In this document: in pieces, positions 56,024 through 63,631 of the stretch | Numbering within the stretch: the first letter of the stretch is position 1 | Layout: every line of letters begins with the position of its first letter | Source of the DNA: Cyclobacterium xiamenense | GTDB lineage: Bacteria; Bacteroidota; Bacteroidia; Cytophagales; Cyclobacteriaceae | DNA length: 64,000 nt | Assembly (NCBI RefSeq): GCF_009467825.1 | Contig: NZ_WIOK01000003.1 | Coordinates: 227,927 to 291,926, forward strand | Direction of reading: 5' to 3' | The notes under the pieces: generated by a model | Databases searched by the model: none | Told to the model about the DNA's origin: nothing | What the model saw: only the letters and a program-made list of their open reading frames with translations | Position numbers and translations under genes: made by a program

Positions 56024-57112
56024 CTATGGGGCCGGAATACCCAAAACAGCCGCAATCCGTTCCAAATCCCGGACTACTGCCACTTGTAAGGGAATGCCTT
56101 CCTTCATACGAATCCGATAGGCGGCCCATTCCGGGTCTCCCGGAATCTGTACTTCCGGACCACCGGGCAGATGACGGGTGGTACGCATGGTCTGTATCCA
56201 GGCGTCCAAATCCGACTTAAATGCCGCAAGATCGCGAAATCCCTCAACATCCCATGCACCAAAAAAATGACCAATACCCTTTCCAACCTGCTTTTCGGAC
56301 TGCGGGGAATCTATGGCAAAAGGAATCGCAAAGGGCCCCCAATTCGCCCCACTTAGTACCGCCGTCATGATGTCCACAATCCCCCCAATGCAATACCCTT
56401 TGTGTCCAGACCCTTCTTTGGTGCTACCCAGGGGAAGCAAGGCTCCACCCTGCATCATCCGCTCCGGCTCGGTGGTCGGACGGCCCTGTTCATCCAAACA
56501 CCAGCCGAGGGGTACGTTTTCCCCTGCCCTCCAGGCAATCTCCACCTTCCCGTAGGCTACCGTACTGCTGGCAAAATCCATCAACACGGTAGGCTCATCA
56601 CCCGTCGGAAACCCCATGGCAAGGGGGTTGGTACCGAGCATTTTTTCAATGCCATTGAAAGGAGCCACTCCTTTGGACGTATTGGTCATGGACATACCGA
56701 TGAGATCCTGACGTACGGCCATCAAGGGATAATAGCCGGCTGCCCCGTAATGGTTGGTGTGACACACGGAAACCGAGCCTTGCCCGTGAAGGCGGGCTTT
56801 TTCGATGGCCATTTCCATGCATTTCGGTCCAACGACCAATCCCAACCCATTGTCTCCATCCACGGTGGCAACGGCATGCTTTTCGCGGACGATCTTGAGC
56901 TTTGGTCTGGGATTGATCCTGCCCGCTTCTAACAAATCCACGTAGGTTTTTAATCGGGCCACTCCATGGGAATCAATCCCGTGTTCGTCGCTGTAGGCAA
57001 GAACATCGGCCGCCAGGGAGGCATCCTGCTCCGGAATACCGAAATGAGAAAACGCACGGCTGGTAAAGGACCGTAGCGCTTCCGGATCAAAACGTATGCG
57101 TTCGCCACTCAT
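56024..57112 (-). CDS. Ldh-family (malate/L-lactate type) NAD(P)-dependent oxidoreductase
   Basis: A 362-residue cytosolic dehydrogenase of the malate/L-sulfolactate/ureidoglycolate family, unrelated to classical Rossmann LDH. Family phrases are DEHGIDSHGVARLKTYVDLLEAG, ATVDGDNGLGLVVGPKCMEMAIEKA, VCHTNHYGAAGYYPLMA, IGMSMTNTSKGVAPFNG, LGTNPLAMGFP, LMDFASSTVAYGKVE and GSTKEGSGHKGYCIGGIVDIM. The catalytic His lies in the DSHG motif. The substrate is a 2-hydroxy acid, otherwise open. It sits between the DUF1080 gene (83 bases upstream) and the putative protease gene (50 bases downstream), all on the minus strand. Confidence 0.93.
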   Translation of the reverse strand: MSGERIRFDPEALRSFTSRAFSHFGIPEQDASLAADVLAYSDEHGIDSHGVARLKTYVDLLEAGRINPRPKLKIVREKHAVATVDGDNGLGLVVGPKCMEMAIEKARLHGQGSVSVCHTNHYGAAGYYPLMAVRQDLIGMSMTNTSKGVAPFNGIEKMLGTNPLAMGFPTGDEPTVLMDFASSTVAYGKVEIAWRAGENVPLGWCLDEQGRPTTEPERMMQGGALLPLGSTKEGSGHKGYCIGGIVDIMTAVLSGANWGPFAIPFAIDSPQSEKQVGKGIGHFFGAWDVEGFRDLAAFKSDLDAWIQTMRTTRHLPGGPEVQIPGDPEWAAYRIRMKEGIPLQVAVVRDLERIAAVLGIPAP

Positions 57113-57195
57113 CGGTTGGAAATAAAACGAAACAACGCGACCTGTCTTTAGAAAATCAAGTACTACTTACGACAGCCAAACAAAACCTTCCGCCA

Positions 57196-57828
57196 CTAGG
57201 GTAGCGGTTTGATTTGGATGTCCTTGTAGTAGATCACACTTTTGGGATCGTGTGCCTGCAGCGCGATGGTTCCGCTGCTCAGTTTTTTTCTGCTCTCACC
57301 GATATCACCTCTGTCTTGCGCTTCGGTAAATTCGTTGATTACCTTCCCGTTTACCTTCACCGTCACCTGATCGCCCTGCACGACGATGTGCTTGGTGTAC
57401 CATTCGCCGTCTGTCACGTAGGTTTCCTTTACATCCTTGAAACTGTAAACGCTTCCGGTTTTTCTCCAATCCCCATGCGTTTGGTTTACCTGAATTTCGT
57501 AGCCCTTTTCCGGCCAGCCACCTTCCTGGAATTCGGTGTGAATAAATATACCTGAGTTGGCATTGGGCATGGTTTTGATTTGCAGTTTCAATTCGAAGTT
57601 TTTGAAGTCATGGTCCGCCACTTTTCCGGTGTAGAATAGATGCGCCCGTGGGCCATCAATTTTTATCACACCGTCTTCTATCGAAAACGATTCTGGATTT
57701 TCGCTGATACTCCACCCCTTAAAGGATTTGCCGTTAAAAAGTTTGATCCATCCTTCTTTATCCGCTTTTTGGGCGTGAAGGGAAAGGGATACAAAAGCGA
57801 ATAAAGCGATACATGCAATTTTTTTCAT
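57196..57828 (-). CDS. DUF1080 (3-keto-disaccharide hydrolase-like) secreted protein
   Basis: A 210-residue secreted protein of the DUF1080 concanavalin-like family. The ATG at 57828 gives a clean signal peptide (MKKIACIALFAFVSLSLHAQ); the frame is open to 57876. The family is shown by WIKLFNGKSFKGWSI, FYTGKVADHDFKNFELKLQ, PNANSGIFIHTEFQEGGWPEKGYEIQVNQTHGD, YTKHIVVQGDQVTVKVNGKVINEF and SSGTIALQAHDPKSVIYYKDIQIKPL. Members cleave 3-keto-glycosides in the oxidative glycoside pathway. The oxidoreductase and isomerase partners of that pathway lie elsewhere in the window (24226, 26887). A near -7 element (TATTTTCG on the minus strand) is at 57863-57870. Confidence 0.9.
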   Translation of the reverse strand: MKKIACIALFAFVSLSLHAQKADKEGWIKLFNGKSFKGWSISENPESFSIEDGVIKIDGPRAHLFYTGKVADHDFKNFELKLQIKTMPNANSGIFIHTEFQEGGWPEKGYEIQVNQTHGDWRKTGSVYSFKDVKETYVTDGEWYTKHIVVQGDQVTVKVNGKVINEFTEAQDRGDIGESRKKLSSGTIALQAHDPKSVIYYKDIQIKPLP

Positions 57829-58121
57829 CGAAAGTAACATTAGTTTATTGTTAAATAGATGACGAAAATACGACAATAACGGGGATTATTCAAGAAAGGC
57901 AGTCGAATCCGAATTTAAAAATTTCTACGTTCGCCCATTTCAAAACATTCTACTACCGTAGTCACTCAAATACAAATTTATACACCTACTTACCAGTGTT
58001 TTATAGCCGATTTAGAATTAAATGAAGCAGGTGGCTGCCCTTCGCGATCAAATAAAAAATATTAGATTTTTGATTTTAGAATAGTCACTGTATTTTAGGG
58101 AAATTTTTAAAAAACGGATAC

Positions 58122-58505
58122 ATGAGCCAGGAAGAAAAAACCACTTACTCCAGGGAGGAACTTCAGGAATTTGAAGTACTAATCAATGAAAAGCTTGCCG
58201 TAGCAAGGGAAGAGCTTGGGCAACTGAAACGATCCCTTAGCAAACAAAATGACAGCGGCACGGACAATACTGCCTCCACTTCTAAAATTCTGGAAGACGG
58301 TGCCGATACGTTGGAAAGGGAGAGCCTTAGTCAACTGGCAGCCCGGCAACAAAAGTTCATCATCAACCTTGAAAATGCGCTCAGACGAATTAAAAACGGG
58401 ACATACGGGGTTTGTGTGGATACGGGCAAACTCATTAGCAAAGAACGGCTGCGGGCCGTGCCGCATACCATGCACAGCATTGAAGCCAAATTAGCCAAAA
58501 AATAA
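58122..58505 (+). CDS. TraR/DksA-family protein with degenerate zinc site
   Basis: A 127-residue protein of the DksA/TraR family: an N-terminal coiled coil (about 8-90, with EDGADTLERESLSQLAARQQK) and a C-terminal zinc-finger region. The finger motif reads YGVCVDTGKLISKERLRAVPHTMHSIE. Only Cys98 of the four cysteines remains; the others are Thr101, His118 and Glu121, so a normal Zn-ribbon cannot form. The RL-x-A-x-P core is kept. Cysteine-poor DksA-like proteins are known and still bind the RNA polymerase secondary channel in some species, so a stringent-response role is likely. scpB starts two bases later. Confidence 0.88.
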   Translation: MSQEEKTTYSREELQEFEVLINEKLAVAREELGQLKRSLSKQNDSGTDNTASTSKILEDGADTLERESLSQLAARQQKFIINLENALRRIKNGTYGVCVDTGKLISKERLRAVPHTMHSIEAKLAKK

Positions 58506-58507
58506 TT

Positions 58508-59068
58508 TTGGGTTTTTTACACCGACACATAGAAGCCCTGGTATTTTGCTCCTCCGATCCCCTGGGATTGGAGGAGATACAAAAATGCCTGTCCGAGATG
58601 TTTGAATCCGATATTCCTGTCGAACACCTCGAGGAAGCCCTGCAGGCCCTGCAGGAACAGTACCAAAGCGATACCCACGCATTTAGCCTCGAAAAAATTG
58701 CCGGAGGCTATCAGTTTTTGACCAAACCGGCCTATCAGACCAGCATCGCCATTCTCCAAAAGCACCAATCGCAAAAACGGCTGTCTACCGCCCAATTGGA
58801 AACACTGTCCATCATTGCCTACAAACAGCCGGTAACCAAATCTGAAATCGAACAAATACGCGGTGTGAACTGCGACTACTCTGTTCAGAAACTCCTGGAA
58901 AAATCCCTGGTCGCTATTAAAGGAAAGTCCGAGGGAATTGGCCGCCCCATGCTTTACGGCACCAGTCCAAAATTTATGGAGTATTTTGGCATAAACGACC
59001 TCAGCGACCTACCCCAGCCAAAGGATTTCAAACCCGAAGAAAACGAAATTGGCGATCAAAAGGAATGA
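58508..59068 (+). CDS. scpB: Segregation and condensation protein B
   Basis: ScpB is the winged-helix subunit of the SMC-ScpA-ScpB condensin complex that compacts and segregates the chromosome. The 186-residue product matches the family: FLHRHIEALVFCSSDPLGLEEI, GGYQFLTKPAYQTSI, QLETLSIIAYKQPVTKSEIEQIRGVNCDYSVQKLLEKSLV and GRPMLYGTSPKFMEYFGI. No ATG fits; a TTG at 58508 lies directly before the conserved GFLHRHIEAL and two bases after the upstream stop, so I use it. An ATT just before it is an alternative. The tight junction with the DksA-like gene points to translational coupling. Confidence 0.92.
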   Translation: MGFLHRHIEALVFCSSDPLGLEEIQKCLSEMFESDIPVEHLEEALQALQEQYQSDTHAFSLEKIAGGYQFLTKPAYQTSIAILQKHQSQKRLSTAQLETLSIIAYKQPVTKSEIEQIRGVNCDYSVQKLLEKSLVAIKGKSEGIGRPMLYGTSPKFMEYFGINDLSDLPQPKDFKPEENEIGDQKE

Positions 59069-59106
59069 TTTTCCTCGATTTTTAAAATTATCCCGTAAAT
59101 AAATCC

Positions 59107-59114
59107 TAAATTTG
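59107..59114 (+). promoter_or_regulatory. Bacteroidota -7 element for the rluB-like gene
   Basis: TAAATTTG is an exact TAnnTTTG match, about 88 bases before the ATG at 59203, just after the end of scpB. It gives the gene a promoter of its own and a leader that contains the hairpin at 59133-59157. Confidence 0.6.
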
Positions 59115-59132
59115 CTGCCGCTTTGAGCGAGG

Positions 59133-59157
59133 ACAAGCCCATTCAAGTAGGGCTTGT
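59133..59157 (+). promoter_or_regulatory. Stem-loop in the 5' leader of the rluB-like gene
   Basis: acaagccc (59133-59140) and gggcttgt (59150-59157) pair perfectly around a 9-base loop. No T-run follows, so it is not a normal terminator. It may be a site for control of translation or mRNA stability; that is inference. Confidence 0.35.
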
Positions 59158-59202
59158 GCATTACATGTACCGTTTAACTACAGCAGCGATGCTGCAATCA
59201 TT

Positions 59203-60264
59203 ATGAAAAAGTCCAATACACCCTCGGGTGATTCTCCGGGAAAATCCAGTGGAAACAAGCGTGCTTCCGAAAAAACGTTCCGCTCCGGAAAAGGCAAAAT
59301 ACAAAAGCCTGAAAATACCCCTGCTGCGACAAAAAGCGAATACAAGGGACGAGGAAAGAATCAAAAACCCATTTACGGAGAAGCCGAAGCGCGTGAACCA
59401 AAAAAGAAGCGCTTTCAAAAACCGTATTCACCGATAAAAAAATCTGGAAAACCCGGTAAAAAAATAAAAACCGAAACCCAACCGGAATACGATCTTTCCG
59501 CCATACAAAAGCAAGCTCCGAAAGAAACGGAAGCCATCCGACTCAACAAATACATCGCCAATGCGGGCGTTTGTTCCCGAAGAGAAGCAGATACCCTGAT
59601 TGAAAAGGGGGAAATCACGGTGAATGGTCAAGTAGTCACGGAATTGGGCTTTAAGGTGTCCCGGAAGGACAAGGTGACCTGCCGCGGCAAGTCCATCCGG
59701 CCCGAAAAACCGGTCTACCTCTTGCTAAACAAACCCAAAGATTTCATCACCACGACAGACGATCCTTTGGAACGAAAGACGGTCATGCACCTGGTAGAGG
59801 GGGCTTGCGAAGAACGCCTGTTTCCGGTCGGAAGACTGGATCGCAACACCACCGGTTTGCTACTCTTTACCAATGACGGTGAACTCTCCGCCAGACTGAC
59901 CCATCCGGCCTACGAGATAAAAAAAATCTATCAGGTGACCCTGGACAAACCCATCGCCAAAAACGATGTGGATGCTATTCGGGAGGGTGTGACCCTGGAA
60001 GATGGCCCCACACAGGTGGATGACCTGCAGGTACTTTCCCTGGATAAAACCATTTTAGGGCTGGAAATCCACTCGGGCAAAAACCGGATCGTTCGTAGAA
60101 TCTTTGCCCATTTTGGGTATGAAGTGATAGCACTGGACCGGGTTACCTTTGCCGGACTGAGTAAAAAGGACATTCCCCGAGGGAAGTACCGTTTCCTGAA
60201 TGAAAGGGAAGTGATCAACCTGAAATTCATGAATAAAGGAAAAAACAAAAAGCGGCTTAAATAA
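59203..60264 (+). CDS. RluB/RsuA-family pseudouridine synthase with basic N-terminal extension
   Basis: A 353-residue rRNA pseudouridine synthase, likely RluB type (23S rRNA) given its layout. The first 105 residues are Lys/Pro/Ser-rich low complexity. The S4 RNA-binding domain follows at about 110-165 (IRLNKYIANAGVCSRREADTLIEKGEITVNG), then the catalytic domain with VGRLDRNTTGLLLFTNDG (catalytic Asp213), YEIKKIYQVTLD and HSGKNRIVRRIFAHFG. The E. coli enzymes have no such long N-terminal tail; many Bacteroidota homologues carry one. The leader holds a hairpin and a good -7 element. A short intrinsic terminator overlaps the stop codon. Confidence 0.92.
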   Translation: MKKSNTPSGDSPGKSSGNKRASEKTFRSGKGKIQKPENTPAATKSEYKGRGKNQKPIYGEAEAREPKKKRFQKPYSPIKKSGKPGKKIKTETQPEYDLSAIQKQAPKETEAIRLNKYIANAGVCSRREADTLIEKGEITVNGQVVTELGFKVSRKDKVTCRGKSIRPEKPVYLLLNKPKDFITTTDDPLERKTVMHLVEGACEERLFPVGRLDRNTTGLLLFTNDGELSARLTHPAYEIKKIYQVTLDKPIAKNDVDAIREGVTLEDGPTQVDDLQVLSLDKTILGLEIHSGKNRIVRRIFAHFGYEVIALDRVTFAGLSKKDIPRGKYRFLNEREVINLKFMNKGKNKKRLK

Positions 60265-60274
60265 GCCGTTTTTT
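60253..60274 (+). terminator. Intrinsic terminator overlapping the rluB-like stop codon
   Basis: cggctta and taagccg (60253-60268) form a stem with a tight loop, followed by ttttttg. The TAA stop at 60262-60264 is within the 3' arm. It separates the synthase from the DUF427 gene. Confidence 0.8.
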
Positions 60275-60324
60275 GTTTTTGGGGCAGGATTTGGTTACCT
60301 TTTTGTAAAATTAGACCAGAAACC

Positions 60325-60606
60325 ATGAAAGCCATTTGGAACGATAAAATCCTCGCCCAGTCGAACGACACGATTTTTTTAGAGAATAACCACTATTTCC
60401 CTCCGGAATCCCTAAATCGGGAATTTTTTAAGTCGTCTAACCACAACACCGATTGCCCCTGGAAAGGCCGGGCTAACTACTATACCATCCAAATCGGGGA
60501 GGACAGCAACCGGGATGCAGCTTGGTTTTATCCCGAACCGAAAGAAGCCGCAAAACAAATAAAAAATTATGTAGCTTTTTGGAAAGGCGTAAAAGTAGAA
60601 GAATAA
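60325..60606 (+). CDS. DUF427 domain-containing protein
   Basis: A 93-residue soluble protein matching DUF427: MKAIWNDKILAQSNDTIFLENNHYFPP, then SSNHNTDCPWKGRANYYTIQIGE, then AAWFYPEPKEAAKQIKNYVAFWKGV. The C-P-W-K-G-x-A core, with its conserved Cys and Lys, is intact. The function of the family is unknown. The oxidoreductase gene at 60613 begins six bases after the stop codon, so the two are probably cotranscribed; a near -7 element (TACCTTTT) precedes the gene at about 60296-60303. Confidence 0.9.
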   Translation: MKAIWNDKILAQSNDTIFLENNHYFPPESLNREFFKSSNHNTDCPWKGRANYYTIQIGEDSNRDAAWFYPEPKEAAKQIKNYVAFWKGVKVEE

Positions 60607-60612
60607 GCCTTT

Positions 60613-62007
60613 ATGAAGGAATTTGACGCCATTATCATCGGAGCCGGCCAATCAGGCATGCCCCTGGCCAAAAAAATCAGCGCCAAAGGCCTTTCCGTCG
60701 CGCTGATTGAAAAACGAGCCATCGGCGGTACCTGCATCAACGACGGTTGCTCTCCCACCAAAACCATGGCCGCTTCGGCACGCGTAGCCCATCTCGTCAG
60801 CAGGGCAGGCGATTTTGGGGTGGACGTTGGAGCTTATACCGTCAATCAGAAAAACGTTAAAAAGCGAAAGAACTATATTGTCGACCTGTTTCGGGGCGGT
60901 GCCGCCAAAGGTCTGGAAAAATCCGAACAGGTCACTATCGTTATGGGAACGGCTATTCTTCAATCCGATCGACGGGTACATGTGGAGCGCGAAGGGCAAT
61001 CAGACCTGGTACTGTCCGCAAAGAAAATTTTTATCAACACGGGATCGGCTCCCCGAATTCCGGAAATTGAGGGGCTGGCAGACTGCCCCTTTCTGGACAG
61101 CACGAGCATCATGGAGCTGGAAGAGACACCGGAACACCTGATTGTGTTGGGAGGAGGCTATATCGGGTTGGAGTTTGGTCAGATGTTTCGTCGGTTTGGG
61201 AGTCAAGTCACCATTATGGACATGGCATCACGCCTGGTTCCTAAGGAAGATACAGACGTTTGTGAAGAGATATCCCGTATTTTCAAAGAAGAACAGATCG
61301 CTACCAAAGTAAGTATTGAAGCCAAAAAAGTCAGCTTTACGAATGGGAAGATTACAGTAGCCTACGAAGATGCAGAGGGGAATGGAAGCGTCACTGGTTC
61401 CCACCTGCTGGTAGCAACCGGCCGAACCCCAAGCAGTGCGGCGCTAGGGCTGGAAGCCGTCGGCGTGACCCTTACGGATAGCGGCCATATCGCCGTGGAT
61501 GAAAACTTTGAAACTTCCGTACCGGGAATTTATGCCTTGGGGGACGTGGCAGGAAGTCCCCCTTTTACGCATATGGCCTACCACGATGCCTACCTGGCCT
61601 TTAACAGAATCTACGAAGGGAACACCAGCCTGTCAAAAAAAGATCGCCTGGTGCCCTACTGCGTCTTTATCGACCCCCAACTGGCGCGAATCGGACTAAA
61701 TGAGGAGCAGGCAAAAGCAAAAGGAATCCCTTACCATACAGGCAATTTTTGGATGAAACATGCCGGGAGGGCCCTGGAAACGGATGAAACAAAAGGCTTT
61801 TTTAAGGTACTGGTAGACCCTGAAAGCCGGCAGATTCTCGGGGCCACCATCCTGAGTCTGGATGGGGGGGAAATCATGGCCGTCTTACAAATGGCCATGG
61901 TAGGCAAGGTTCCCTACGATCAGATCCAACACCTGCCCATTGCCCATCCTACCCTGGCCGAAAGCCTGAATAATTTAATGGGACAAGTCAAAAGTACCAA
62001 TGGATAG
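60613..62007 (+). CDS. FAD-dependent pyridine nucleotide-disulfide oxidoreductase (mercuric reductase-like)
   Basis: A 464-residue flavoprotein of the class I disulfide reductase family (lipoamide dehydrogenase, mercuric reductase). FAD binding is shown by DAIIIGAGQSGMPLA, the redox-active pair by GGTCINDGCSPTK (CxxxxC), NAD(P) binding by HLIVLGGGYIGLEFGQMF, the second FAD motif by GIYALGDVAGSPPFTH, and the C-terminal catalytic His-Glu pair by HLPIAHPTLAESLNNLM. There is no N-terminal metal-binding domain and no C-terminal vicinal Cys pair, so it should not reduce Hg2+; the name often given to this group is misleading. The substrate is unknown. It follows the DUF427 gene by six bases. Confidence 0.9.
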   Translation: MKEFDAIIIGAGQSGMPLAKKISAKGLSVALIEKRAIGGTCINDGCSPTKTMAASARVAHLVSRAGDFGVDVGAYTVNQKNVKKRKNYIVDLFRGGAAKGLEKSEQVTIVMGTAILQSDRRVHVEREGQSDLVLSAKKIFINTGSAPRIPEIEGLADCPFLDSTSIMELEETPEHLIVLGGGYIGLEFGQMFRRFGSQVTIMDMASRLVPKEDTDVCEEISRIFKEEQIATKVSIEAKKVSFTNGKITVAYEDAEGNGSVTGSHLLVATGRTPSSAALGLEAVGVTLTDSGHIAVDENFETSVPGIYALGDVAGSPPFTHMAYHDAYLAFNRIYEGNTSLSKKDRLVPYCVFIDPQLARIGLNEEQAKAKGIPYHTGNFWMKHAGRALETDETKGFFKVLVDPESRQILGATILSLDGGEIMAVLQMAMVGKVPYDQIQHLPIAHPTLAESLNNLMGQVKSTNG

Positions 62008-62249
62008 CATTTTTTGGTCAGTTGACATTCCTGATTTTCCTTTAAATACTTGCCGGAACAGGTTTTTCTCTATGGCACAGGAAGCCAATCCCCGGTTCGC
62101 GGTCAGCGAGGTGTTTTCAGGCCATATGGCCAACGTTCGCCGCCTGGTAGCAGAGGGGGATCGCAGGTCCCCTGGGAGAAAATGAGAACCGGTATAGGGG
62201 GATCTTTATCTTTGACGTAGCATCGGAGCCGAGGAACTGGGTGGGCAGT
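62008..62249. other. Spacer between the oxidoreductase gene and the tandem array
   Basis: No supported gene is present. A 61-codon frame at 62000-62185 overlaps the end of the oxidoreductase and has no family features. No terminator hairpin with a T-run was seen. Confidence 0.35.
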
Positions 62250-62719
62250 GAACCTACCTAGTGCCTATCCTTTGGATATACAGCGTCCCCTGCTCTTCTC
62301 GGGTCTAAGGAAAGCCGTCAGCTCGAGAACAGTTGGTCTTGTGAAGACCACCACAACAGGTTCAACCCCTGCCGGGGTTGGTGATAATCGCTAGTCCATC
62401 AGCCGTGGGCTGCACCCACGGTTATTGGTGTTCAGGCCCTTCAGGCCTGGGATAAATTAGACAATCAGTCGGAGTGGTTTTGGAGGCGGAAACAATTTTA
62501 CATTGTTCCAGTCAAATCAGTTTACTGGATATTTCAAGGTATATCCGAACAAGCAACTAGCCAAACGAATCATCGATCTACTTCCCTCTTCATCAAACTC
62601 TTCCCCGACTCCGAAGCCTGAAGGGCTTCAACAACAATAACCCCGGGCGAAACCCGGGGACTGCCAGAATCCACCCTTCACCCAACCCCGGAGCGGGTTG
62701 AACATGGGCCTACCTATCG
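62250..62719. repeat. Tandem 456-base unit, copy 1 (left end diverged)
   Basis: First copy of the array. Clear similarity starts near 62250-62263 and the phased start cctatcctttgg is at 62264. The junction has a small change relative to the internal joints (tgaacctacc instead of tgaacatgggcctacc). It carries all seven hairpins described in the array finding. Confidence 0.9.
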
Positions 62720-63175
62720 CCTATCCTTTGGATATACAGCGTCCCCTGCTCTTCTCGGGTCTAAGGAAAGCCGTCAGCTCGAAAACAGTTGGTCTCGTAA
62801 AGACCTCCAAATCAGGTTCAACCCCTGCCGGGGTTGGTGATAATCGCTAGTCCATCAGCCGTGGGCTGCACCCACGGTTATTGGTGTTCAGGCCCTTCAG
62901 GCCTGGGATAAATTAGACAATCAGTCGGAGTGGTTTTGGAGGCGGAAACAATTTTACATGGTTCCAGTCAAATCAGTTTACTGGATATTTCAAGGTATAT
63001 CCGAACAAGTAACTAGCGAATCGAATCATCGATCTTCTTCCCTCTCCATCAAACTCTTCCCCGACTCCGAAGCCTGAAGGGCTTCAACAACAATAACCCC
63101 GGACGAAACCCGGGGGCTGCCAGAATCCACCCTCCACCCAACCCCGGAGCGGGTTGAACATGGGCCTGCCTACCG
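62720..63175. repeat. Tandem 456-base unit, copy 2
   Basis: Begins cctatcctttggatatac, 456 bases after copy 1. Hairpins in order: ggtct/agacc near 62791, aacccc/ggggtt at about 62820-62835, ccgtggg/cccacgg at about 62859-62877, caggcc/ggcctg at about 62889-62905, gaagcc/ggcttc at about 63069-63085, ccccgg/cccggg at about 63097-63115 and caaccc/gggttg at about 63138-63157. The core 62877-62988 is nearly invariant among copies. Confidence 0.93.
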
Positions 63176-63631
63176 CCTATACTTTGGATATACAGCCTCC
63201 CCTGCTCTTTTCGGGTCTAAGGAAAGCCGTCAGCTCGAAAACAGTTGGTCTCGCAAAGACCTCCAAATCAGGTTCAACCCCTACCGGGGTTGGTGATAAT
63301 CGCTAGTCCATCAGCCGTGGGCTGCACCCACGGTTATTGGTGTTCAGGCCCTTCAGGCCTGGGATAAATTAGACAATCAGTCGGAGTGGTTTTGGAGGCG
63401 GAAACAATTTTACATGGTTCCAGTCAAATCAGTTTACTGGATATTTCAAGGTATGTCCGAACCAGTAACTAGCCAAACGAATCATCGATCTTCTTCCCTC
63501 TTCATCAAACTCTTCCCCGACTCCGAAGCCTGAAGGGCTTCAACTACAATAACCCCGGGCGAAACCCGAGGACTATGGAAAGCAATCCTCCACCCAAGCC
63601 CGAAGCGGGTTGAACATGGGCCTGCCTAGCA
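63176..63631. repeat. Tandem 456-base unit, copy 3
   Basis: Phased start at 63176, again exactly 456 bases after the previous one, with one substitution in the opening motif (cctatactttgg). The end is diverged: ggactatggaaagcaatcc replaces the gctgccagaatcc stretch of copy 2. Confidence 0.93.

Noticed and set aside
60613..62007. Mercuric reductase as a resistance gene
   Set aside because: It lacks the N-terminal metal-binding domain and the C-terminal Cys pair needed for Hg2+; no other mer gene is present.
62000..62185. A 61-codon frame after the flavoprotein gene
   Set aside because: It overlaps the end of the oxidoreductase gene and has no recognisable features; probably chance.
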